From a virus, in IMG/VR virus record IMGVR_UViG_3300037961_003917, positions 1 through 35,336 of that record: 35,336 nucleotides of DNA; one strand, written 5' to 3'. Each line of letters begins with the position of its first letter. Positions within the stretch are counted from its first letter, which is position 1. A program made the translations under genes and the position numbers. The notes under the pieces were generated by a model that saw only the letters and a list, made by a program, of their open reading frames with translations, made no database searches and was not told where the DNA came from. Below, in pieces: positions 6,348 through 12,290 of this stretch.

Positions 6348-6531
6348 TGGTGTGTCCTTTGAAGAAACGAGAAACGATGATTTTCAGCGCTTGGTTGGCG
6401 CTGTAGCTCCGGCTTTGCATGAAGTGGTGGAGCTTGGCGGCTGTATCGGGATCCAGCCGCACAGAGAACTGGTTTGCGCGCCGCTTGTCGTCGGCGATCG
6501 CTTGAGGGGTTTTCCACGGATCATTGGTCAT
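6340..6531 (-). CDS. Ribbon-helix-helix-type small DNA-binding protein
   Basis: 63 residues. A beta-strand (NQFSVRLDPDTAAKL) followed by two short helices (LHHFMQSR, SANQALKIIVSRFF) is the Arc/MetJ ribbon-helix-helix pattern, in which the strand of a dimer enters the major groove. It lies between the ERF gene (four-base overlap at 6528-6531) and the putative SSB. It is a good candidate for a transcriptional regulator of the early operons, perhaps of the GGCGCGCC palindromes described below. That link is untested inference. Confidence 0.6.
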   Translation of the reverse strand: MTNDPWKTPQAIADDKRRANQFSVRLDPDTAAKLHHFMQSRSYSANQALKIIVSRFFKGHTNV

Positions 6532-7202
6532 TTCTTGGCTTGTTTTTTGATGAACTCGTTCTCAAGCAGCCGCACCTGCTCCTCGATCCATGCCTTGTGC
6601 TTCTGCTTTTGGATGCCGTCAGAAACTTTGGTCGCGGTGATGCGGAACTGAGAGCGGAAGGATTCGCACAGCTGTTTCTGGGCAGCCTTGTCGCCCATGC
6701 CGCCGTCCTTCTCAGGCGTGGCGATCGTGGCGATCATTCCGATACAGAGATCCTTCTCTTGTTTGGTCAGGTCCTCTGAGGCTTTGGCTGCGGCCGGCTC
6801 AGCTTTGCCACCTCGGACTGGCGGGGCGGTGGGCTCCAGATCAGCATCGTTGTCCTCGATGCCGACGCAGAGGCCGAGCACTGCCTGCAAGGCATAGCGA
6901 CGGGTATAAGTCATCGCCTTGCCCCACTCCTGCGTGCCGTTCTTGCCGGCATTGATGGTGAGCGGCGTGACGGATGAAACCTGCTGACCGCTGACGTGCA
7001 TCAGCGTGGTCCGCAGTCCTGGTGTGCCATTGATCTGCTCTGGGAGCTGCGAGACGGCGAGGCCGTTCGCTCTGAGAGCGGGGCCAATCGTCGAGAGGAT
7101 GCCGGGCAGGTTGGCGAAGCTGCCGTGATAGCTGTTGTCGTTGTCGTGAATCGTCGGGACCGCCTGCTGAAAGCTGATGAGCGCAGCAGCGAGATCACTC
7201 AA
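6528..7202 (-). CDS. ERF-family single-strand annealing protein
   Basis: ERF superfamily recombinase (PF04404): an N-terminal MSDLAAALISFQQ helix, then the SYHGSFANLPGILSTIGPAL region, and the signature YTRRYALQAVLGLCVGIEDN at about residues 99-118. The C-terminus is Ala/Lys-rich and ends in a coiled region. Such proteins anneal complementary strands in phage recombination and genome circularisation. I place the start at TTG 7202 because the protein then begins like other ERF proteins and overlaps the RusA stop by only eight bases. GTG 7226 and ATG 7295 are longer options. A PD-(D/E)XK nuclease and a resolvase in the same region complete a recombination module. Confidence 0.85.
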   Translation of the reverse strand: MSDLAAALISFQQAVPTIHDNDNSYHGSFANLPGILSTIGPALRANGLAVSQLPEQINGTPGLRTTLMHVSGQQVSSVTPLTINAGKNGTQEWGKAMTYTRRYALQAVLGLCVGIEDNDADLEPTAPPVRGGKAEPAAAKASEDLTKQEKDLCIGMIATIATPEKDGGMGDKAAQKQLCESFRSQFRITATKVSDGIQKQKHKAWIEEQVRLLENEFIKKQAKK

Positions 7203-7635
7203 GGATGGTGACGGTGATGATTGCACAGGGTCTTTGATCGGGGTTTGCGTAACGGCGGTGGGCGATGAGGCTGACGACCTGAGAGTCGTCGTCATAAGCA
7301 ACGCCCGTCAAGGCGTCACAGATTGCTCGACAGAGCTTGTCGAGGTCTCCGATCCGCTTGGCCGGATATTTGAGAGCAGAGGCTTTCAGCTCTCGGGCCG
7401 GGTCGTTGGCGACGTGCTGGTCGTTGGGCCGCTTGAAAACAAACGTCGCCTCGACCTGCATGGGCATCTTGGCGCGCCATTGGACGGACCGCAATGCCCT
7501 CTCGGCAACGAACTTCACGTCAGTCCGCCATGGCTTTGTCCTCTTGCAGGACTCGACCATCAGGCCACGGCCCTTGTAGCTTTTGCTGCCCTGAGGGGCC
7601 GGAATGCCGGGGACAGTGAACGTGAAGCTGTTCAT
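7195..7635 (-). CDS. RusA-like Holliday junction resolvase
   Basis: 146 residues with the RusA pattern (PF05866): N-terminal FTVPGIPAPQGSKSY, then the catalytic acidic cluster GDLDKLCRAICDALTG (Asp97, Asp99) and AYDDDSQVVSLIAHRRYA (Asp115-117). RusA dimers cut four-way junctions symmetrically, and in phages they resolve replication or recombination intermediates before packaging. The start ATG 7635 overlaps the stop of the upstream HTH gene (ATGA-type overlap), and the stop overlaps the ERF start. The usual length of 120-150 residues is met. Confidence 0.85.
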   Translation of the reverse strand: MNSFTFTVPGIPAPQGSKSYKGRGLMVESCKRTKPWRTDVKFVAERALRSVQWRAKMPMQVEATFVFKRPNDQHVANDPARELKASALKYPAKRIGDLDKLCRAICDALTGVAYDDDSQVVSLIAHRRYANPDQRPCAIITVTILE

Positions 7636-8093
7636 GCCTGCAGTTTTTCCAGCTCCTCTTTGACGGCGCGCTGCAGCAGGATCGACGCGATCTGAGGAAA
7701 CGTCATCTGCTCTCTATTGGTCGAAAGGATGATGTCGCCGATCTTTTCCTCGGTGACCTTTGTCCATGAATCGGACTGCCTGATCAGCTCGAGCCCAGCC
7801 CGAGTGTCAGGGCAGATTGCAGTGCTGACGCATTTTTGGCGGATGTCCTCCATGTGGATCTGTCGCTGTTGGCGGCGTTGCTCTCCGATGTCCTTGAGTT
7901 GCTTGAGCACGGCGTCGCGGCAGTAGAACACTTTTCTGTGGCTGTTGGAGGATTGAATCCAGTGCTCGCCCTCGAGGAGGCGACCACCGGCCCGGTACTT
8001 CTTGAGAGTTGGGATTGAGATTTTGGCGGCGAGGGACATCTCGGAGGTGTCAACCCACACGCGGCCGTGCTGATCGGTGAACGTTTTCTGCAT
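7632..8093 (-). CDS. HTH (MerR/excisionase-like) protein of early operon
   Basis: 153 residues from ATG 8093. Residues 18-65 (TSEMSLAAKISIPTLKKYRA, then GEHWIQSSNSHRKVFYCRDA) resemble a winged-helix excisionase or MerR DNA-binding domain, in which a helix-turn-helix is followed by a wing. A helical, glutamine- and charge-rich region follows, and a C-terminal segment (MTFPQIASILLQRAVKEELE) could dimerise. It lies five bases after the AT-hook gene stop and overlaps the RusA start. No integrase exists in the window, so a role as transcription or replication factor is more likely than excision. Confidence 0.6.
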   Translation of the reverse strand: MQKTFTDQHGRVWVDTSEMSLAAKISIPTLKKYRAGGRLLEGEHWIQSSNSHRKVFYCRDAVLKQLKDIGEQRRQQRQIHMEDIRQKCVSTAICPDTRAGLELIRQSDSWTKVTEEKIGDIILSTNREQMTFPQIASILLQRAVKEELEKLQA

Positions 8094-8098
8094 GATGT

Positions 8099-8584
8099 TC
8101 AGGAGGTTTTCTTGGGACGGCCGGGGCCGCGTTTGACTGGCTCGAGGGATGCGACGTAGCGCTTTTCCGCCTCCTCTCGCGCAGCGGTGAGGCTGTCGCA
8201 ATGCGAGCGGGCTTCCTTTTTCAGCTTTTCGGCGGTGTGCTCAGCCATGAGCACGGTTTTGCACTGCTCAATCATCTGATCTTTGATCAGATCAGCAGCG
8301 CGGTTGTAGTGGCTGAACCAGATGTCGCTGCCATCAGGCGTGAGGCGCTTGAGCTGCTTGTCCAGCTCGCTGTCCTCCTCGACATCTTCGTGCTCCCACG
8401 CTTTTTCAACGCAGAGATCGAAGGCCGAAAGCAACATGTCGATCTTTCGCAGCTCGAGCACGATGTCGTGCTTGGCGGATCGGGCCGCTTCGTGCATTTT
8501 GTTATGGCGCTCGCGCACGAGTTTGTAGCCGTCGTCGTTATCGACGAACTCGCGCTGCGCCACCGGATCGATGGGCTGAGTCAT
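8099..8584 (-). CDS. Helical protein with C-terminal AT-hook-like tail
   Basis: 161 residues from ATG 8584 (MTQPIDPVAQREFVDNDDGY). Mostly long charged helices (RERHNKMHEAARSAKHDIVL, AEKLKKEARSHCDSLTAARE) that may form coiled coils. It ends in KRGPGRPKKTS, a typical AT-hook (GRP flanked by basic residues) for minor-groove DNA binding. The ATG overlaps the upstream winged-helix gene stop by four bases. The longer upstream frame is Arg/Ser-rich noise, so I reject it. A DNA-architectural or replication accessory role is inferred. Confidence 0.6.
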   Translation of the reverse strand: MTQPIDPVAQREFVDNDDGYKLVRERHNKMHEAARSAKHDIVLELRKIDMLLSAFDLCVEKAWEHEDVEEDSELDKQLKRLTPDGSDIWFSHYNRAADLIKDQMIEQCKTVLMAEHTAEKLKKEARSHCDSLTAAREEAEKRYVASLEPVKRGPGRPKKTS

Positions 8585-8913
8585 TTGGCGAAGTAGATAC
8601 GGGCAGTTCGGCCGGAGGAATTGACGCGCCGCTGGGGCTTGCCAGTTTTTGGATCCGGGCGAAACTCGAGAGGAGACGGGTGCATCTCCATCAGATCGCG
8701 AAGACGAGCGCTCGCGGTCTGATGTTTCATCCCCAACAGTTGCTCGATCTGTTCGCACGTCAGCCCTGAGGGGCAGTCGCGGACTTTTTCGAGAACATCT
8801 CGGCACATGCCGTTGATCTGAGAGCGGATGCTTTCAGCAGCGTCGCGACTGGTGTCGATGCCGTTATGAGGCGCCGTTGGGTGATTGAACAACGGCAGGT
8901 CGCTGTGATCCAT
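8581..8913 (-). CDS. Winged-helix DNA-binding protein (110 aa), first gene of early leftward operon
   Basis: Residues 20-34 (DTSRDAAESIRSQINGMCRD) lead into a helix-turn-helix (SGLTCEQIEQLLGMKHQTAS, then ARLRDLME) and a basic wing (KTGKPQRRVNSSGRTARIYF). This DTS-helix-HQTASARLRDL pattern is common in small phage proteins, where it marks a winged-helix domain. It is the first gene downstream of a promoter candidate at 8947-8975 whose spacer holds the TGGCGCGCCA palindrome, so it could autoregulate the operon. That is inference. Confidence 0.65.
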   Translation of the reverse strand: MDHSDLPLFNHPTAPHNGIDTSRDAAESIRSQINGMCRDVLEKVRDCPSGLTCEQIEQLLGMKHQTASARLRDLMEMHPSPLEFRPDPKTGKPQRRVNSSGRTARIYFAK

Positions 8914-8946
8914 GAATTGAGAAACAGGTCCCTCTCGGGTGTGCGG

Positions 8947-8975
8947 AAACTAGCGGCTTTGGCGCGCCATGGCAA
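8947..8975 (-). promoter_or_regulatory. Leftward promoter candidate with TGGCGCGCCA operator (copy 1)
   Basis: On the minus strand a -35-like TTGCCA (8975-8970) and a -10-like TAGTTT (8952-8947) are separated by exactly 17 bases. The perfect ten-base palindrome TGGCGCGCCA (8960-8969) fills most of the spacer. The start codon of the winged-helix gene lies 34 bases downstream. The -10 match is weak (three of six), which fits a promoter needing or avoiding a regulator. The element is 21/29 identical to copy 2 at 9231-9259. Confidence 0.5.
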
Positions 8976-8982
8976 CAAAGCC

Positions 8983-9010
8983 AAAAAAAACCCGCTGTGT
9001 TACCAGCGGG
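8983..9010 (-). terminator. Leftward rho-independent terminator
   Basis: Read on the minus strand: stem CCCGCTG (9010-9004), six-base loop, CAGCGGG (8997-8991), then eight T residues (8990-8983). It lies 17 bases after the stop of the 55-residue gene and eight bases upstream of the next promoter candidate. It therefore isolates that gene, and transcripts from the nuclease and zinc-ribbon genes, from the main early leftward operon. Confidence 0.85.
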
Positions 9011-9026
9011 CCTGCCTCATGCTTTT

Positions 9027-9194
9027 TCAATCTAGCGGTGAGATGACGTCCTCAACATCGAAGGTGATGTCGCGGATCCAGTCATCTAAATGCTCGAACA
9101 TGCCGCTGTGCATGTCGGCCTCTTTGACCGTCATCAGCTCATTGAGAGCCTTGCGGATCCGGATGGCCTGATGAAGCCTCTCTGATGGAGTCAT
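9027..9194 (-). CDS. Small acidic helical protein in its own promoter/terminator cassette (55 aa)
   Basis: ATG 9194 to TGA 9029-9027. The peptide begins MTPSERLHQAIRIRKALNEL, continues MTVKEADMHSGMFEHLDDW and ends with an acidic DITFDVEDVISPLD. It is predicted to be two amphipathic helices with an acidic tail. It is the only gene between a promoter candidate with the GGCGCGCC operator (9231-9259) and a strong terminator (8983-9010). No family recognised. Its size, its charge and its private transcription unit resemble early phage host-takeover or regulatory peptides, but that is inference. Confidence 0.55.
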   Translation of the reverse strand: MTPSERLHQAIRIRKALNELMTVKEADMHSGMFEHLDDWIRDITFDVEDVISPLD

Positions 9195-9230
9195 TGGATT
9201 GATTCAAACAGCGCCGTCTCCGGCACCGAT

Positions 9231-9259
9231 GTTCTAGCGCTTATGGCGCGCCACCGCAA
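9231..9259 (-). promoter_or_regulatory. Leftward promoter candidate with TGGCGCGCCA operator (copy 2)
   Basis: On the minus strand TTGCGG (9259-9254), a 17-base spacer beginning TGGCGCGCCA (9253-9244), and TAGAAC (9236-9231, four of six matches to TATAAT). The start codon of the 55-residue gene lies 37 bases downstream. It overlaps the last codons of the zinc-ribbon gene. Spacer length, the position of the palindrome within the spacer and the following CGCTAG are shared with copy 1. Confidence 0.5.
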
Positions 9260-9494
9260 GAAATGAAGGGGTGAACATCCCCGCCGTCTGCTCCAGCTCA
9301 TCCACCAGCTCGTCCCGGACCTTGAATGTCCCCCAGTTCCCAGCCTGCGATGAAATCGGCGGGCAGGTGATCTCAGCCGTCGGCCAGGTATGGGCGCAGA
9401 TCTTGCACTGACGCTTTCGGCTGATCACTCCTTTTCCTGTATGGCGGGATTCGAGGACGCAAATCAGCGTGGCGCCGCAGCTGGGGCAGTTCAT
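9234..9494 (-). CDS. NrdR-like zinc-ribbon protein (zinc ribbon without ATP-cone)
   Basis: 86 residues from ATG 9494, which shares one base with the nuclease stop (TGATG). Four cysteines, Cys3, Cys6, Cys30 and Cys33, with an intervening ESRHTGKGVISRKRQC segment, copy the N-terminal zinc ribbon of the ribonucleotide-reductase repressor NrdR almost position for position. The NrdR ATP-cone is absent, and the rest is a short unknown helical tail. It could bind DNA as a small regulator or bind the adjoining nuclease. No ribonucleotide reductase gene is present in the window. Confidence 0.6.
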   Translation of the reverse strand: MNCPSCGATLICVLESRHTGKGVISRKRQCKICAHTWPTAEITCPPISSQAGNWGTFKVRDELVDELEQTAGMFTPSFLAVARHKR

Positions 9495-10132
9495 CAAAAA
9501 TCAGGTTGATCGAGTTCGTAGCGGGCCCACATGTCCTCCCAAGCGGCGCGGCAGTCGGCGGGATCCTCTCGAATCACGCGGCAGCCTTCCGGGCCAGAGA
9601 CCACGGTGACGCATTGATCGACGCGCAGATCAGGGTGATGCTGCTGCAGCATCCCTAGATACGCACCGAGCTGGGCAGTAGCCGGCTTCCGTCGTTTTAG
9701 CGCCCCGGCGGAGGAGACAGTCTTCAAATCTCCCAAAATCATCAGCCCTGAAACACCCGGCTCGTCCAGCTCGACCAAAAAATCAAAGCTGCCGCCCATC
9801 GACCGCGCTTCATCAACCAGTCGATATTCGCAGGCATGGAGCCGTATGCGATTGAACAGCGACTCATTGAGGAGCGGTTCGATCCATGGACTCCACTGCT
9901 CGTCATGCACGCAGGGCTCGCCCTTCAAGTGATGCTCGAGCACTTTGTGAATAGCTGAGCCACGAGCGGCCCAGCCTTTGGGCCCGTTCTTGTATCGCTC
10001 CATTCCTGCGCGCTGGCTTTCCGTCAGCTGAAAGCCGACGACCTCAGAAACCGAGCGGGCAAGCAGCTCACCTCGGTAGCTGTATCGATGCGACTCCTCC
10101 TCCAGGAGCAGTTCAGGAATTGGACTTAGCAA
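9494..10132 (-). CDS. PD-(D/E)XK nuclease (phage recombination exonuclease type)
   Basis: About 212 residues from TTG 10132 (MLSPIPELLLEEESHRYSYR). TTG 10192 is a longer option but would leave no room for divergent promoters. Nuclease core: a conserved His in SAIHKVLEHHLKG (about residue 62), Asp in GGSFDFLVEL (117), the GDLKT motif (Asp135, Lys137) and QLGAYLGML (Gln154). This is the PDDEXK_1/Cas4-RecB-like pattern. With the ERF annealing protein and RusA it probably forms a phage double-strand-break processing pathway, with the nuclease resecting 5' ends. Confidence 0.75.
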   Translation of the reverse strand: MLSPIPELLLEEESHRYSYRGELLARSVSEVVGFQLTESQRAGMERYKNGPKGWAARGSAIHKVLEHHLKGEPCVHDEQWSPWIEPLLNESLFNRIRLHACEYRLVDEARSMGGSFDFLVELDEPGVSGLMILGDLKTVSSAGALKRRKPATAQLGAYLGMLQQHHPDLRVDQCVTVVSGPEGCRVIREDPADCRAAWEDMWARYELDQPDF

Positions 10133-10182
10133 CTGGGGCTTGCGGGGCCGGCCAACAATGGCAGAGTCAGGGCCCGAATCAA

Positions 10183-10220
10183 GCCCTGCCAATGCCCATC
10201 ACAGGCCCTGCCCATGCCCA
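10183..10220. repeat. Two 16-bp direct repeats, 22 bp apart, at the divergent early junction
   Basis: GCCCTGCCAATGCCCA (10183-10198) and GCCCTGCCCATGCCCA (10205-10220) differ at one base and are offset by 22 bases, about two helical turns, so both lie on the same face of the helix. They cover the start region of the rightward early operon, next to the leftward nuclease start. This is the arrangement of a two-site operator or a short iteron pair. They also overlap coding sequence, so chance or a protein repeat cannot be excluded. Confidence 0.4.
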
Positions 10221-10389
10221 GTCAGGGGAGATCATCGACCCGCACGGCGAATACCGCGTCGTCATCGATCCGCGAGTCCTGCAGGAGCTGCATCGGAAGA
10301 AGCCAATCGGGCAAACCCGCGTCTCTTGGGTGAACCTGCTGCTGCAACGAGCCATCGCTCAAGAGCCCGAGCCCATCGCGCGTGACTAA
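10192..10389 (+). CDS. Possible ribbon-helix-helix protein, first gene of early rightward operon (65 aa)
   Basis: MPITGPAHAQSGEIIDPHGE forms a flexible start, followed by a strand (YRVVIDPRVLQELHRK) and a helix (RVSWVNLLLQRAIAQE), broadly the ribbon-helix-helix order. It opens the rightward early operon directly opposite the divergent nuclease gene, where a regulator is expected. Its first codons lie in a 22-bp-spaced direct repeat, so it may bind its own control region. No clear ribosome site. The longer TTG-started frame (10120) is rejected for lack of domain content. Confidence 0.45.
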   Translation: MPITGPAHAQSGEIIDPHGEYRVVIDPRVLQELHRKKPIGQTRVSWVNLLLQRAIAQEPEPIARD

Positions 10390-10750
10390 AAATGAAGAAG
10401 AGCGGCGCGCCTTTGAGCTGCTCCAGTGGGTGCCCTTTGGGCTCCCTGCAGAATTTGATGACGAGCTAGCTCAGGCCGGCTACTACTCAAAAATCCAGCG
10501 GCAGCGCTCTGATGCAGCGCTTGACGCTTTTGATGCTGCTCACCCCTACGAGACCAGTCCTGAGCTGGCCGCCTTTCGGGAGTTGGAGCGCCTTCGCATC
10601 TATTCCCCCCACACCCTGTTCTCCCCGTCAAAAGCGAAGGATGGTTTCTACACCAGACGACTTAAAGAGCTTCGTCAGCCCGGAAGCTCTGAACGACCAC
10701 AAAACCCTCCTGCGCGACGTCCAAAACGCAGCTACCGCCGTCATCTCTGA
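10382..10750 (+). CDS. Hypothetical early protein (122 aa)
   Basis: Starts at GTG 10382, overlapping the previous stop by eight bases. A helical acidic protein (NEEERRAFELLQWVPFGLPA, then DDELAQAGYYSKIQRQRSDA and PELAAFRELERLRIYSPHTL) with a very basic C-terminus (RRPKRSYRRHL). Its last 110 bases overlap the helicase start, an unusually deep overlap. The two may be translationally coupled, as helicase-loader or helicase pairs often are. The loader role is only suggested by position. Confidence 0.45.
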   Translation: MTKNEEERRAFELLQWVPFGLPAEFDDELAQAGYYSKIQRQRSDAALDAFDAAHPYETSPELAAFRELERLRIYSPHTLFSPSKAKDGFYTRRLKELRQPGSSERPQNPPARRPKRSYRRHL

Positions 10751-12290
10751 CGAGCCGGACCCATTCCTGCAGAGCCAGCGACTTCGCCTGATGGCTGAGG
10801 AGTTGGGCTGTCCTATCAGCGAGCGGACAGCTGCGACCTATTTGGCTCGCGCTCGCGGCGAAACTGCCGGCGTCAGCGTTCCTCGAATGAAAGGGGAGCG
10901 GATGGATACGACCCCTACGCCTTGGGCGTGGGAGGGCGTGATCATGGCCGGGACTTTCAATCTGCTGGTGGCCCCGCCAAAGGTCGGCAAGTCAGCGCTC
11001 ATGGTCGGCATGATCGGTGCGTGGTGGCGCGGCGATGAGGCATACCTAGGGCAACCGCTACATGGACCCTGCCCGAAGGTTTTCATCGTCGGAACTGACC
11101 AGCCGGAGAACGATTGGCACACGCTGTTCCAGCGGGAGGGCCTCGTCGCAAAGGATGGCGGCCTCGGCGGCCCAGTGGAGATGCTTTGGCATACCGGCGC
11201 GCCTCTGCATCTCACGGCCGAGGGGATAGCCCACCTGGGGGAGATTGCAGCGGCCAACCCACGGTCGCTGTTCCTTCTCGATAGCTACCACGCTTGCATC
11301 AGTCCGCTTGGCGTTGATGAAGCAACCAGCGCCTTTGATGGCCCAGCGCGTGACCTTGCTCATGCCTTGGCCCCGCATCACGCCACGCTGGCGATGATCC
11401 ATCACACCAACAAATCCGTTGCGGGCGGAAATGCAACCAACGCCTCTCGCGGATCGAATGCCCTCCCGGCAGCGGCAAGCCTGACGATCCTGATGAACTG
11501 GTTTCGGCAGCCTGCTGAGGGGCAGACCCAAAAGGATCACCGGGTAATCCTGAAAACCCAAGGCCGAGCCAAAGGCACGACGCTGCTGATCGAGCTGCAG
11601 GACGATGGCTGGATCCATCACGGCGATGGTGATGCCGTGCTTCAGGGCGAGGCTTTGCAGGAGGCCGCTGACGACCTGCAGGGCCGAGCTGCCGACATCT
11701 TTGACTACATCAATGAGCGGTGGATCCTCGGATCATTCCCCTGCACGGTTTCGGAGCTTGGGCGCCGCTTCAACCTTGAGGCCAACAAGATCCACCGTTG
11801 CCTCCGCAGCCTGAATCGCAAGGGGCTCGTGCACCAGGTCGGTCAGGCGGAGATCGGTGCAGAGGGAGGCCGCCCCGCTGCGCTGTATGCCCCGATCGCC
11901 CCCCTCCCCTCTGAGCCCCAGATAAACGTCAAAAAGGTGAAAAACCCTGAGGAGGCTCCCACGTACGCGCACGCGCGCACACAGGAAATAAGGGGTTTAT
12001 CACCTTCTTCACGTTCTTTTCCCTTGCAGCAGGGAGGGGAGGTTTATCGCCTCGCTCCTGAGGGTTTGTCACCTCTCTCTGAGGGCGACGCTGTTGAACG
12101 CTTCGCGGGCGGGAAATGGAGCAACGGATGGGTTGTGCATGACGCGTCCAATCCCTTGTCAATCACGATCGCGAAGCTTGGGCAACCGCTGGTTCAGTTC
12201 CGCAATCAGCGCCCCGATCTGGACATCCGTCCCTGTCAAGGCTCCGCCTTTTCGGCCCCAGCTGAGACCGTTGATCCGTTCGACTTCTGA
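10641..12290 (+). CDS. RepA-like RecA-fold replicative helicase with winged-helix tail
   Basis: 549 residues from ATG 10641. RecA/AAA_25-type core: Walker A APPKVGKSAL at about residues 111-120, Walker B SLFLLDSYHA with Asp214, and the HHTNKS motif (254-259) followed by the RepA-type ASRGSNALPAAAS. A winged-helix domain follows (about 350-400: DYINERWILGSFPCTVSELG, then IHRCLRSLNRKGLV), then a Pro/Ser-rich disordered region and a small C-terminal domain (AVERFAGGKWSNGWVVHD). This is the plasmid/phage hexameric helicase type that opens an origin. The phage has no polymerase, so it must recruit the host's. The disordered segment is encoded by the candidate origin (11936-12073). Confidence 0.75.
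   Translation: MVSTPDDLKSFVSPEALNDHKTLLRDVQNAATAVISDEPDPFLQSQRLRLMAEELGCPISERTAATYLARARGETAGVSVPRMKGERMDTTPTPWAWEGVIMAGTFNLLVAPPKVGKSALMVGMIGAWWRGDEAYLGQPLHGPCPKVFIVGTDQPENDWHTLFQREGLVAKDGGLGGPVEMLWHTGAPLHLTAEGIAHLGEIAAANPRSLFLLDSYHACISPLGVDEATSAFDGPARDLAHALAPHHATLAMIHHTNKSVAGGNATNASRGSNALPAAASLTILMNWFRQPAEGQTQKDHRVILKTQGRAKGTTLLIELQDDGWIHHGDGDAVLQGEALQEAADDLQGRAADIFDYINERWILGSFPCTVSELGRRFNLEANKIHRCLRSLNRKGLVHQVGQAEIGAEGGRPAALYAPIAPLPSEPQINVKKVKNPEEAPTYAHARTQEIRGLSPSSRSFPLQQGGEVYRLAPEGLSPLSEGDAVERFAGGKWSNGWVVHDASNPLSITIAKLGQPLVQFRNQRPDLDIRPCQGSAFSAPAETVDPFDF
11936..12073. repeat. Candidate replication origin: four GGGTTTNTCACC iterons plus Z-like tract
   Basis: Four near-identical 12-mers lie within 138 bases of the helicase gene: 11936-11947 (inverted copy), 11993-12004, 12040-12051 (AGGTTTATCGCC) and 12062-12073. 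Between the first two lies a perfect 23-bp alternating purine-pyrimidine run (11961-11983), and a pyrimidine-rich stretch (12004-12026) follows the second. One copy is inverted, so the repetition is not simply a protein repeat. Lambda places its origin iterons inside the replication gene O in the same way. Origin function is inference. Confidence 0.5.

Noticed and set aside
7471-7478. GGCGCGCC copy inside RusA as a further operator.
   Set aside because: It encodes Trp-Arg-Ala in a conserved gene and has no promoter boxes at the spacing seen in the intergenic copies.
7177-7695. Long rightward frame opposite RusA and ERF genes.
   Set aside because: Antisense of two clear family members, no motif, no ribosome site.
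8585-8806. N-terminal extension of the AT-hook gene.
   Set aside because: Arg/Ser-rich noise read across the winged-helix gene; the four-base overlap start at 8584 is normal for this operon.
11058-11621. Long leftward open frame opposite the helicase gene (187 codons).
   Set aside because: It is the antisense of a well-conserved helicase core in a GC-rich region; composition is Arg/Ser/Gln noise without domains.
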